NCBI GenBank assembly: GCA_963923025.1
Contig: CAWUKV010000080.1
Coordinates: 1 to 22,667 of the forward strand
Reading direction: 5' to 3'
Source: CAWUKV01 sp963923025
GTDB lineage: Bacteria; Cyanobacteriota; Cyanobacteriia; Phormidesmidales; Phormidesmidaceae
DNA length: 22,667 nucleotides
A program made the translations under genes and the position numbers. The notes beneath the pieces were generated by a model, which was given only the letters and a program-made list of their open reading frames with translations, was not told the origin of the DNA and did no database searches. Positions 6,934 through 14,760 of this stretch are shown one piece after another (the first letter of the stretch is position 1; each line of letters opens with the position of its first letter).

Positions 6934-9741
6934 ATGCGTATCCCCGTTGCAACTTATCGCCTACAGTTCAACTCAAACTTTAACTTTGAGTCTGCCCAGT
7001 CCATTGTTGATTATTTGTCGGCATTAGGTATTTCCGATGTCTATGCCTCGCCTATTTTCAAAGCGCGGGCGGGTAGCCAGCATGGCTACGACGTGGTTGA
7101 TCCCAATCAAATTAATCCGGAGCTGGGTTCGCAGCAGACCTTTGAAGCGCTGATCCAACAGTTGAAAGGGTTTGGCATGGGTTGGCTACAGGACATTGTG
7201 CCCAACCACATGGCCTACGATGGTCAAAACCAATACCTGATGGATGTGCTGGAGCATGGCCCCCACTCCGAGTATTTCAACTACTTTGACATTGAATGGG
7301 ACATGGGCGATGGGGACACACAAAATCGCGTTCTATCCCCCCTACTGGGCGATTTCTATGATCGCTGTCTGGAGCGGGGTGAAATTCAGCTGAGCTACGA
7401 CCGCACTGGTCTCAAGGTTAACTATTACGGTCTGTCTTTCCCCTTACGAATTGAGTCCTACGGCAGTTTCCTTAATCACGATCTAAGGCGGCTTACGGCC
7501 CTCCTAGGAGAAAAAGACCGCGCTTATATCAAAATCTCCGGCATTCTCTACCTACTCAAAGATTCGTTTACTGACCTATCGGCTCAGCAACGGCGAGAAC
7601 AGGCGGCATTTGTAAAAGAGCTTCTATGGGAGCTTTATCAAGAAAATCCTGAAATTCAGGGCTTTGTTCAACAGAATCTAACAACGTTCAACGGTACCCC
7701 TGGTGACCCTCAAAGTTTTGACCTGCTCGATGATCTGCTATCGGAACAGTTCTTTCGACTGGCATTTTGGAAGGTGGGCGCTGAAGAACTCAACTACCGC
7801 CGATTTTTTACCGTTAATGAGCTGATTTGCCTCAAAGTAGACGATCAACAGGTTTTTGAAGAGACCCACACCCTTATTTCAAAACTGGTAAACGCAGAGC
7901 AGGTTAACGGGGTAAGAATCGACCATATCGACGGTTTGTACGCTCCAACCGAGTACCTCAACCGACTGCGTCAGAAGTTAGGTGACACCTACATTGTTGT
8001 TGAAAAAATACTAGAAGTAGACGAGACGCTCCCAGAGAACTGGCCGATTCAAGGCACCTCAGGCTATGAGTTCTTGAACTACGTCAACGGACTGTTCTGT
8101 AAGCAGGCCAATGAAACCGCCTTTACTCGACTGTACCACCAGCTGACGGGCTTGACCGGCGACTACAGTTCGCTCACCCAGTCGAAGAAGCGGCTGATGG
8201 CTGAGACCAACTTGGTGGGCGACATCGACAACCTAGCCCGATTTCTGAAACGTATTTCTAACCAATATCGTTACGGGCGCGACCTCACCCTATACGGCCT
8301 ACGGCGAGCAATTGAAGAAGTTTTAATTGCATTTCCCATCTACTGCACCTACATTGACGAAAACGGTGTCACCGAGCGAGCACTGCACTATATCGGTATT
8401 GCCGTTGAGCGGGCACGCAAGCAGATTCCTCAGTTGGTCAACGAACTCAACCTGATTGAAAAGTTTCTGCACCTAGAGTACGAAGACTCGTTGCCTGAAG
8501 CAGAACGGGCTCAGTGGCTGCACTTTGTCATGCGGCTACAGCAGTTCACCGGCCCGCTGATGGCAAAAGGCATTGAAGACACCCTGTTCTACAGCTACAA
8601 CCGCTTCATTAGCTTGAACGAGGTAGGTGGTGCGCCTGACCACTTTGGTGTGTCGGTACGGCAGTTTCACAAATTCAACGAGCAGCAACAGGCTAGCTGG
8701 CCACTCGGACTAAATGCCTCTTCTACCCACGACACCAAGCGTAGCGAAGACGTCCGGGCTCGGTTGAATGTCTTGTCAGAGCTGCCCGAACAGTGGGAGG
8801 CTCAGGTTCAGCAGTGGCGGGGGCTAAACGGCAGCCATAAGCGCGTTGTCGAAGACCGCGTGGTACCGGATGCTAATGACGAGTATTTTCTGTATCAGAC
8901 CCTGGTGGGTGTACTCCCGTTTGACTCGGACAATGCAGAAGCCCTGCAGTCCGTCACTGAACGGGTCACCGACTATGTGATCAAAGCTGTACGAGAAGCA
9001 AAAGTCCATACAGCCTGGTTACATCCCGACACCGACTATGAAGACGGGTTTGTTGCCTTTACTAAAGCCATTCTAAAACCGGGTGGGAACAACGCTTTTC
9101 TTCAGTCTCTGAAAGAATTTCAGGCCAAGATTGCCGATTACGGCATTTACAATGCACTGTCTCAAACGCTGCTGAAAATTACCGCTGCGGGTGTACCGGA
9201 TATCTACCAAGGCAATGAAATGTGGGACTTTAGCCTGGTAGACCCCGATAACCGCCGCCCCGTAGACTATGGCTACCGTCAGCACATGCTCAACGAAATT
9301 AAGCGCGACTGGGAAGACGACCCCGTCAAGCTACTGGGCAACATGCTGACGTACCGACAGGATGGTCGCCTCAAGCTGTTCGTGGTTCACCGGGGGCTGA
9401 TGGCCCGTCAGCGGTTTACCGATGTGTTCAACCAAGGTAGCTACGTGCCCCTATTTGCCAAGGGACCCTACGAGGACAATCTAATTGTGTTTGCTCGAGA
9501 GTGGGAGGGAAAAACCGTAGTTGCGATCGCACCTCGTTTCTTCACCGATATCGTTGACCCCGGCGACTACCCCATCGGCAACGTGTGGAAAGACACGACG
9601 CTGACCCTACCCGGCAATAGCCAATGGCGTAACTGGTTCAGTAACCAGACCATAGACGGCTCCGACCCCGTAGAGCTTCAGCAGCTGCTGCAACACTTCC
9701 CACTGGCGCTGCTAGTCAGCAAATCTGAACCGTCAGAATAG
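6934..9741 (+). CDS. treY: Malto-oligosyltrehalose synthase (EC 5.4.99.15)
   Basis: TreY turns the reducing-end alpha-1,4 bond of a maltodextrin into an alpha,alpha-1,1 bond, giving the substrate for TreZ. The 935-residue protein starts with the family's RIPVATYRLQFN segment and has SPIFKARAGSQHGYDVVDP at 39-57, DIVPNHMAY at 87-95, the catalytic Asp330 in GVRIDHIDGLYAP, the acid/base Glu357 in VVEKILE, and GTSGYEFLN at 374-382. Later come YNRFISLNEVGG, ASSTHDTKRSEDVRARL and AAGVPDIYQGNE, all typical of TreY rather than other GH13 enzymes. Length is in the usual range (roughly 750-1000). The ATG at 6934 lacks a strong ribosome site, so translation may depend on upstream treZ. Transcription is probably shared with treZ and treH. 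Confidence 0.97.
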   Translation: MRIPVATYRLQFNSNFNFESAQSIVDYLSALGISDVYASPIFKARAGSQHGYDVVDPNQINPELGSQQTFEALIQQLKGFGMGWLQDIVPNHMAYDGQNQYLMDVLEHGPHSEYFNYFDIEWDMGDGDTQNRVLSPLLGDFYDRCLERGEIQLSYDRTGLKVNYYGLSFPLRIESYGSFLNHDLRRLTALLGEKDRAYIKISGILYLLKDSFTDLSAQQRREQAAFVKELLWELYQENPEIQGFVQQNLTTFNGTPGDPQSFDLLDDLLSEQFFRLAFWKVGAEELNYRRFFTVNELICLKVDDQQVFEETHTLISKLVNAEQVNGVRIDHIDGLYAPTEYLNRLRQKLGDTYIVVEKILEVDETLPENWPIQGTSGYEFLNYVNGLFCKQANETAFTRLYHQLTGLTGDYSSLTQSKKRLMAETNLVGDIDNLARFLKRISNQYRYGRDLTLYGLRRAIEEVLIAFPIYCTYIDENGVTERALHYIGIAVERARKQIPQLVNELNLIEKFLHLEYEDSLPEAERAQWLHFVMRLQQFTGPLMAKGIEDTLFYSYNRFISLNEVGGAPDHFGVSVRQFHKFNEQQQASWPLGLNASSTHDTKRSEDVRARLNVLSELPEQWEAQVQQWRGLNGSHKRVVEDRVVPDANDEYFLYQTLVGVLPFDSDNAEALQSVTERVTDYVIKAVREAKVHTAWLHPDTDYEDGFVAFTKAILKPGGNNAFLQSLKEFQAKIADYGIYNALSQTLLKITAAGVPDIYQGNEMWDFSLVDPDNRRPVDYGYRQHMLNEIKRDWEDDPVKLLGNMLTYRQDGRLKLFVVHRGLMARQRFTDVFNQGSYVPLFAKGPYEDNLIVFAREWEGKTVVAIAPRFFTDIVDPGDYPIGNVWKDTTLTLPGNSQWRNWFSNQTIDGSDPVELQQLLQHFPLALLVSKSEPSE

Positions 9742-9797
9742 GCGCTACACCCACGCTTTCAGCAAGTTTCAATAAACCAACAACATAGGAGACCTGA

Positions 9798-11360
9798 GTG
9801 ATATCGGCAAACACAGCAGCTGCCTCAACAACCACGGCCCCAAAAACGACATATAGCAACATCAGCCCTGACCGCCTGACGGCGCTACGCCGCTATATCA
9901 AAACCACCTGGCAAACGCTCTGTCGCGATATCACCCATATTGTTGCCGCTGCCGTCGATGAGAAAATTCCTCACAAAAACGGGCAACCCTGGATTGTTTA
10001 CGTCTCAGCTAACGAGTCACTCCCGAAGGTGGAGGAACACCTACGTCAGACCGTTCCTGCTGAAAAGCTCAAGCAGATTAGCCTCCAGACCCTGCCCATT
10101 GAAGTAGAGCAGATCGAAACCCACGGTTTGCTCTACTTGCCGGGCTGCTACGTGGTACCTGGCGGTCGCTTCAACGAAATGTACGGCTGGGACAGCTACT
10201 TCATTCAGCTGGGGCTGATGCGAGACGAAGAGTATGGCCTAGCCAAAAGCATGGTCGATCAGCTGCTCTACCAGGTTGAGCATTATGGCACGGTCCTCAA
10301 CGCCAACCGCTCCTATTACCTAAGCCGGTCCCAGCCGCCCTTTCTGTCACAGATGGTGCGGCTGTGGTACGACCATGACCAAGACCAGGACTGGCTACGG
10401 TCTACCCTACCCCAGCTCGAAAGCTACTACTACTACTGGAACGTGCCGCCGCACCTCAACCCGGCCACCGGCCTGTCCCACTACTACTCCATCGGAGAAG
10501 GCCCCTCCCCCGAGGTCATTTTCTCGGAGCGTGACGAACATGGACGCACCCACTTTGAGCGCATTAAAGACATCTATCGCACAGAGCCGATTACCGACTA
10601 CGATCTGAGCCTGTATTACGACAAAGATAGCGATCGCCTGACCGATCTGTTCTACAAGGGCGACCGCTCCATGCGCGAGTCAGGGCTTGACCCCACCCAT
10701 CGCTTTGGCCCTTTTAGTGTTGACATCATTCACTATGCGCCCGTGTGTCTCAACGTTTTGCTCTACCAAATGGAGCAAGACATGGCTGAAATCCACCAGG
10801 CGCTAGGACACGAGGACGCGGCTGAGCGGTGGCACAAACGAGCAGCCTCACGGGCAAAGCAGATCAACAACTATCTATGGGACGAAGAAGCTGGCCTGTA
10901 TTTTGACTACAACTTTCGCGAAGGGCAACGCCGCCAGTACGAGTACGCCACCACCTTCTATCCCCTATGGGCCGGGATTGCCTCGCCCGAACAAGCTGAG
11001 CAAATTGTTGACAACCTGTTCCGCTTTGAGGCTCCCGGTGGTTTACGTACCAGCAACTATGTGTCTGGCAACCAGTGGGACGCACCCTTTGGCTGGGCTC
11101 CCTTTCAGCTGATTGCGGTCCAGGGTTTGCTCCGTTATGGCTATAAGGCTGAAGCCAAGCGTATTGCTGAAAAGTTTATGGCAATGCTCGTTGCCGACTT
11201 TGAGCGCTGCGGCCATCTACTAGAGAAGTACGACATTGAGCGCTCTAGCGGTAACGTATCTGACGAGATTCACTTTGGTTACAGTACCAACGAGGTTGGG
11301 TTTGGCTGGACTAACGGTGTAGCGCTGGCGCTCCTGCGCATTCTTGAAAATCTACCCTAG
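9798..11360 (+). CDS. treH: Alpha,alpha-trehalase, glycoside hydrolase family 37 (EC 3.2.1.28)
   Basis: Trehalase hydrolyses trehalose to two glucose units. The 520-residue protein carries trehalase signature 1 as PGGRFNEMYGWDSY (121-134), the active-site stretch NANRSYYLSRSQPP (168-181), signature 2 as QWDAPFGWAP (426-435), and catalytic residues expected at Asp298 (RESGLDPTHRFG) and Glu476 (LLEKYD). The start is GTG at 9798 with AGGAGA at 9787-9792, a good distance away. There is no convincing signal peptide; the first 25 residues are Ala/Thr/Ser-rich, so it is probably cytoplasmic. It lies 56 bases after treY, so synthesis and breakdown genes share one operon, as also known for the tre cluster of Nostoc/Anabaena. 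That implies control at enzyme level or by salt and water status rather than by separate transcription. Confidence 0.96.
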   Translation: MISANTAAASTTTAPKTTYSNISPDRLTALRRYIKTTWQTLCRDITHIVAAAVDEKIPHKNGQPWIVYVSANESLPKVEEHLRQTVPAEKLKQISLQTLPIEVEQIETHGLLYLPGCYVVPGGRFNEMYGWDSYFIQLGLMRDEEYGLAKSMVDQLLYQVEHYGTVLNANRSYYLSRSQPPFLSQMVRLWYDHDQDQDWLRSTLPQLESYYYYWNVPPHLNPATGLSHYYSIGEGPSPEVIFSERDEHGRTHFERIKDIYRTEPITDYDLSLYYDKDSDRLTDLFYKGDRSMRESGLDPTHRFGPFSVDIIHYAPVCLNVLLYQMEQDMAEIHQALGHEDAAERWHKRAASRAKQINNYLWDEEAGLYFDYNFREGQRRQYEYATTFYPLWAGIASPEQAEQIVDNLFRFEAPGGLRTSNYVSGNQWDAPFGWAPFQLIAVQGLLRYGYKAEAKRIAEKFMAMLVADFERCGHLLEKYDIERSSGNVSDEIHFGYSTNEVGFGWTNGVALALLRILENLP

Positions 11361-11383
11361 GCATAGGGGAAAGTACAAGTTGG

Positions 11384-11423
11384 GCTATTTCCTGTGACGG
11401 ATGCTGTTTGTAGCAGAAATAGC
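11384..11423 (+). other. Composite hairpin between treH and the small hydrophilic gene
   Basis: GCTATTTC (11384-11391) pairs perfectly with GAAATAGC (11416-11423), and inside it TGCT (11402-11405) pairs with AGCA (11412-11415). The two helices abut on the 3' side, leaving a 10-base bulge on the 5' side. No T run follows, so it does not look like an intrinsic terminator. It could be an mRNA processing or stability element, or part of the leader of the small gene downstream. Confidence 0.45.
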
Positions 11424-11535
11424 GAACATTGTTTCAGTAGCAAAGTTTTGTCAGGAGTGAGCCCTTCTGGCCGTGTACGACGGCTGTACTCCAAGCTTTT
11501 GCAACGCATCGTTTAACAACAAGGAGATCAACATT

Positions 11536-11727
11536 ATGTCTCAGCCACAAAGCAGCAAAGAAGAGGTCTTTCCTAACGAGAAGAATACTCCTATCGAACC
11601 AGGCGCGCGCCGCACGGGTCAGGGCGCGCGCACTTCTAACGCATCTGAAGGTGCTAAGCCTGAGGCTCCTGGCGACAAGAATACTGACGTTCCTGGGAGC
11701 CCTAACCAAGGCACCGAAGCTCGCTAA
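11536..11727 (+). CDS. Small glycine-rich hydrophilic protein, hydrophilin-like
   Basis: A 63-residue protein starting at the ATG at 11536, preceded by AAGGAG (11521-11526). The frame stays open to a GTG at 11473 but the ribosome site points to this ATG. Composition is dominated by Gly, Pro, Glu, Lys, Asn, Thr, Ser and Ala, with no Cys, Trp or Tyr; 7 of 63 residues are Gly. It holds a short internal repeat, GARRTGQGAR (23-32), encoded by two copies of a GGCGCGCGC-like stretch. Such composition predicts a disordered chain and meets the glycine part of the hydrophilin description (proteins induced by water loss). It follows the trehalose operon by 175 bases and is followed by a clean terminator, so it is a real short transcription unit or the end of the tre one. 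Function is inferred only from composition and place. Confidence 0.75.
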   Translation: MSQPQSSKEEVFPNEKNTPIEPGARRTGQGARTSNASEGAKPEAPGDKNTDVPGSPNQGTEAR

Positions 11728-11761
11728 GGATTAGCCGCAACACTAATTAGACAAGACAGAC

Positions 11762-11793
11762 AAAGGCCATCGACTCTGATGGCCTTTCTTGTT
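11762..11793 (+). terminator. Rho-independent-type terminator after the small hydrophilic gene
   Basis: AAAGGCCATC (11762-11771) and GATGGCCTTT (11778-11787) form a perfect 10-base stem with a 6-base loop, followed by CTTGTT. The T tract is interrupted but the stem is strong and stands 35 bases after the stop codon. Confidence 0.8.
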
Positions 11794-11825
11794 CAAGTAT
11801 TAAACCTCACTGCAAAGTAAGTATT

Positions 11826-12458
11826 TTGGATATTTTAGCCCTCATTACCGATGCGATCGCAGCTTTTGGCTATGTCGGTATCGCCCTTCTCATGCTGTTA
11901 GAGAACGTGATTCCGCCGATTCCGTCTGAGGTAATCATGCCGCTGGCAGGCATAGCCGTGGCCCGTGGCGAGATGACATTACCCGCTGCAATCGTCGCGG
12001 GCAGCGTTGGCTCCATATTGGGGGCGCTGGTTTGGTATTACATCGGTCAGGCACTGGGCCTAGAGCGCATTTGCCGGCTCGCTGATCGGTACGGCAAGTG
12101 GCTAGGCATATCCAGCAAAGAAGTTCGTGCTGTGCAGCGGTGGTTTTCGAGTAAAGGTGGCTTTTGGGCAGTTGGGCTGGGTCGCCTGTTGCCTAGCATT
12201 CGCACCTACATTTCAGTGCCCGCAGGCATTACCCGTATGCCGTTTCTCCAGTTTTTACTCTACACATCGCTAGGATCGGTTGTTTGGATTACGCTGTTGA
12301 CGTTAGCCGGTGTTTGGCTAGGCGAGAGCTACGAGCGCATTTCTGTCATACTCGGTCCGTTGGGTAAATTTGTCTCGATTGCGCTTGTTGCCAGTCTGGT
12401 TGGCTGGCTGGTCTATCAATGGTGGCAGACACGCCGTAGTAAAACCAGTACACGTTGA
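11826..12458 (+). CDS. DedA/SNARE-associated-family membrane protein
   Basis: A 210-residue integral membrane protein of the DedA (VTT/SNARE-associated) family, whose members support lipid carrier recycling, envelope integrity and proton-motive-force balance. Glu26 and Glu35 in the LLENVIPPIPSEVIMPLAG segment (24-42) and the arginine-containing GRLLPSIRTYISVPAG (119-134) are the family's key membrane-embedded motifs. Hydrophobic helices are visible at about 15-42, 53-76, 139-167 and 176-199, and the tail is basic. The start is uncertain: TTG at 11826 gives the normal family N-terminus, no in-frame ATG lies upstream before the terminator, and the ribosome site is weak. It may be the first gene of a unit with the chromate transporter 118 bases downstream, though a separate promoter is equally possible. 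Confidence 0.92.
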   Translation: MDILALITDAIAAFGYVGIALLMLLENVIPPIPSEVIMPLAGIAVARGEMTLPAAIVAGSVGSILGALVWYYIGQALGLERICRLADRYGKWLGISSKEVRAVQRWFSSKGGFWAVGLGRLLPSIRTYISVPAGITRMPFLQFLLYTSLGSVVWITLLTLAGVWLGESYERISVILGPLGKFVSIALVASLVGWLVYQWWQTRRSKTSTR

Positions 12459-12576
12459 GGATTGATGTCCTACTGGCCCTACCCCTCGCGAAAGGCGCTT
12501 TAATACTCTGTTTAACTGATTGAAGTATGCTGTCATTGGCAGTTAGCCCTAACCTGATCTAGCAGCCAGAGAGAAC

Positions 12577-13815
12577 ATGAGTACTCCGCCCCAGTCTTCA
12601 ACACTTTCATCGACAGAGATAGGGCTGAGTCAGCGGTTAAAAACGTTGGCAGCGCTCTTTCTTAAGCTGGGTTGTCTGGGCTTTGGTGGGCCGCAGGCGC
12701 ACATCGCCATGATGAACGATGAGGTAGTCACTCGCCGCGGTTGGCTGACTCAAGATCAGCTCACCGATGGATTAGCCGTCTGCGAGATGCTGCCGGGTCC
12801 CGCTTCGACCCAACTCGGCATTTACATTGGCTACGCCCGTGCTGGATGGATCGGCGCGCTGGTTTCTGGCATTGCATTCATTGCACCCGCATTTTTGATT
12901 GTGGTGGCTTTGGCTTGGGTTTACTTTCGATTTGCCCAACTGCCGCAGCTAGAGGCGCTGTTTTTTGGACTGCAACCGGTGATGGTCGCAATTATTTTAG
13001 GCTTCTGCTGGAAGCTGGGTAAAAAAGCGATCAAAGACTGGATTGGGGTTGCGATCGCACTCGCCATGTTCGTCCTCAGCATGACCACCCAGTTCAGCAC
13101 CCTACTGCTATTCATCCTCTTTGGCATCGTCGGGATGATGGTCTACGGCAAAAAGTTGACTGGCGGCATTGGGCTGGGACTGCTACTAGCCCAGGCTACG
13201 GCTGTTGCACCAGGAGACGTGCTGTCCCGCGCCAGCTTTTGGGGGACTGAGCGGTTCAACGAGTATTTGGGGCCGCTGTTTCTTTACTTTCTGAAGACTG
13301 GGACCTCAATCTTCGGTGGCGGGCTGGTCATCATTCCGCTATTGGAGTTTGAGGTGGTCGAAAAGCTGGGCTGGCTGACCACGAGCGAATTTATCGACGG
13401 GGTCGCCATCGGACAGCTGAGCCCAGGCCCCGTAGTCCTTACCTCAGCTTTCGTGGGGTACAAAGTCGCTGGCGTGGTCGGTGCCCTAGTAGCGGCAGTC
13501 GGCATGTTCACACCGTCATTCCTATTCATTATGTTGGCCTCGCCGCTGCTGCTACGGCTGCGGCAAAACGGGTGGATTAAGGCTTTTTTACAGGGGATCA
13601 AGCCTGCGGTACTGGGTGCGATCGCGGCCGCAGCCATCCCCCTAAGTCAAACCGCCTTCATCCGCGAGATGGTCCCCCTATCCGTGCTAGCCGTCATCGT
13701 GGGGGTAGCAGCACTGGTTGCCATCATCCAATTCCGCGTGACCTCTTGGAAGCTGATTTTGGCCGGAGCGGTCATTGGACTGGTGGGGTATACCTTGCTG
13801 GGTGGCGTGAGTTAA
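12577..13815 (+). CDS. chrA: Chromate transporter (CHR family), two-domain form
   Basis: CHR-family proteins export chromate, which enters cells through sulfate uptake. The 412-residue protein is the long form made of two homologous halves. The first starts near 28 with KLGCLGFGGPQAH, then RRGWLTQDQLTDGLAVCEMLPGPAS (54-78). The second repeats the pattern from about residue 240: SIFGGGLVII, then LGWLTTSEFIDGVAIGQLSPGP. About ten hydrophobic helices are visible. The ATG at 12577 follows an AGAGAGAA-type purine stretch. The stop codon overlaps the stop of the convergent YciI gene. Family membership is sure; chromate as the actual substrate is inferred, since cyanobacterial members have also been linked to sulfate status. 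Confidence 0.94.
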   Translation: MSTPPQSSTLSSTEIGLSQRLKTLAALFLKLGCLGFGGPQAHIAMMNDEVVTRRGWLTQDQLTDGLAVCEMLPGPASTQLGIYIGYARAGWIGALVSGIAFIAPAFLIVVALAWVYFRFAQLPQLEALFFGLQPVMVAIILGFCWKLGKKAIKDWIGVAIALAMFVLSMTTQFSTLLLFILFGIVGMMVYGKKLTGGIGLGLLLAQATAVAPGDVLSRASFWGTERFNEYLGPLFLYFLKTGTSIFGGGLVIIPLLEFEVVEKLGWLTTSEFIDGVAIGQLSPGPVVLTSAFVGYKVAGVVGALVAAVGMFTPSFLFIMLASPLLLRLRQNGWIKAFLQGIKPAVLGAIAAAAIPLSQTAFIREMVPLSVLAVIVGVAALVAIIQFRVTSWKLILAGAVIGLVGYTLLGGVS

Positions 13816-14081
13816 AAGACCTGATTCCATTCATAGATTTCGAATTCGGTCCAGATGCCGTTTTGCCAGTAGGGGTCGCCTTCGACCAGCGATCGCACCG
13901 TAGCTTCACTGTCCGCTTCGTAGGTACCGAAGACTTTTGTGTTGTCCGTCGTGGGACCCAGGCTCGTCAAAATGCCGTCGTCTTTTTGCTGCTGTAGCCC
14001 CTTCAAATGCGCCTCGCGGTAGGGCGTACGCTTTTCTAACGCATTTTCACAGTAGCTGCCCCACATCACAAACTTTGCCAT
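13812..14081 (-). CDS. YciI-family protein
   Basis: An 89-residue protein of the YciI family, small dimeric alpha-beta barrel proteins with a conserved His/Asp pocket and mostly unknown reactions. The ATG at 14081 gives the usual MAKFVMWGSYCENALEKR N-terminus, and an AAGGAAAGAAG purine stretch lies upstream. An earlier in-frame ATG at 14129 would add 16 residues that do not look like the family. Further matches are REAHLKGLQQQKDDGILTSL (about 22-41), GPTTDN and the DPYWQNGIW segment near the end. The stop shares the four bases TTAA (13812-13815) with the chrA stop on the other strand. It follows the ureidoglycolate-lyase-like gene by 76 bases on the same strand and may share its transcript. 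Confidence 0.88.
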   Translation of the reverse strand: MAKFVMWGSYCENALEKRTPYREAHLKGLQQQKDDGILTSLGPTTDNTKVFGTYEADSEATVRSLVEGDPYWQNGIWTEFEIYEWNQVF

Positions 14082-14157
14082 TGTTTGTCTTCTTTCCTTC
14101 GCGCTAGCTAAACCGTCAACACCATACAAGAAAGTGGCCAGAGAAAGCGGACTAGTC

Positions 14158-14655
14158 TTACATCTTGAAGCGAAGTCCGTAGGCCTTGGCTAAATTGCAG
14201 GTGTCGTGGTCCACGATGTTGGTATCGCTCAGCTCCAGGTTATAAAAGCTGATGGGGTCACCTTCGAAATAGGGTCCGGCGTGCCAGGTGCCCACATGCA
14301 GCTTAATGAAGCAGGTACCGGGAATGCGGAACGCACGAATGTCCTGCGGGTCAGGCTGTTCCGTCTCTCCAGGCGGGGCGACCGCCATTAGCCAGTCTCG
14401 CCCTTCTAAGGAACCCAAACACTGGGTACAGGCTTGATGGCGAGTAATACGGTCAAATTCGGTGCCTCGCGTATCAAGACGCATGATATAGAAACGGGGC
14501 GTGCCGCCATCTAGCTTGAGATGGGCATCGTCAGGGCCAAAGGACGTGCCGTCATCGCTGGGAAAAATCACCTGACCGAAGCGGGCAAAGCTGTCAGGGG
14601 TGATTGCGATCGCGTCTAATTCCCTTAACTGAACGGCGGACTCCACACTGCCCAT
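14158..14655 (-). CDS. Ureidoglycolate lyase (AllA)-like cupin protein
   Basis: A 165-residue protein that resembles AllA, which splits ureidoglycolate to glyoxylate and urea in allantoin breakdown. The family opening is seen in ITPDSFARFGQVIFPSDDG (18-36), then RFYIMRL (54-60), ITRHQACTQCLGSLEGRDWL (70-89), AVAPPG (91-96) and FIKLHVGTWHAGPYF (116-130). The last holds the GTWH histidine typical of AllA-like beta-barrels. No other purine-degradation gene (allantoinase, allantoicase, urease) is in the window, so the true substrate is open and ureidoglycolate is only the closest match. Two cysteines (76, 79) stand in the middle loop. The ATG at 14655 is 105 bases from the divergent zinc-ribbon gene, so the two share an upstream region. 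Confidence 0.87.
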   Translation of the reverse strand: MGSVESAVQLRELDAIAITPDSFARFGQVIFPSDDGTSFGPDDAHLKLDGGTPRFYIMRLDTRGTEFDRITRHQACTQCLGSLEGRDWLMAVAPPGETEQPDPQDIRAFRIPGTCFIKLHVGTWHAGPYFEGDPISFYNLELSDTNIVDHDTCNLAKAYGLRFKM

Positions 14656-14730
14656 AGCACCCCCAACGACCTTATATAAACCGCTATCTCCATCTTCTAC
14701 CGGGCACCTTAAAGATGCAACGAAAGATGT

Positions 14731-14754
14731 TGTTAGGTTAATTAATCTCTAACA
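14731..14754. promoter_or_regulatory. Imperfect palindrome just before the zinc-ribbon gene
   Basis: TGTTAG (14731-14736) and CTAACA (14749-14754) are inverted repeats around the 8-base palindrome TTAATTAA (14738-14745). The site ends 6 bases before the ATG at 14761, where a ribosome site should be and none is evident. It could be an operator in the divergent upstream region or a hairpin that limits translation. The evidence is symmetry alone. Confidence 0.35.
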
Positions 14755-14760
14755 CGGGCA

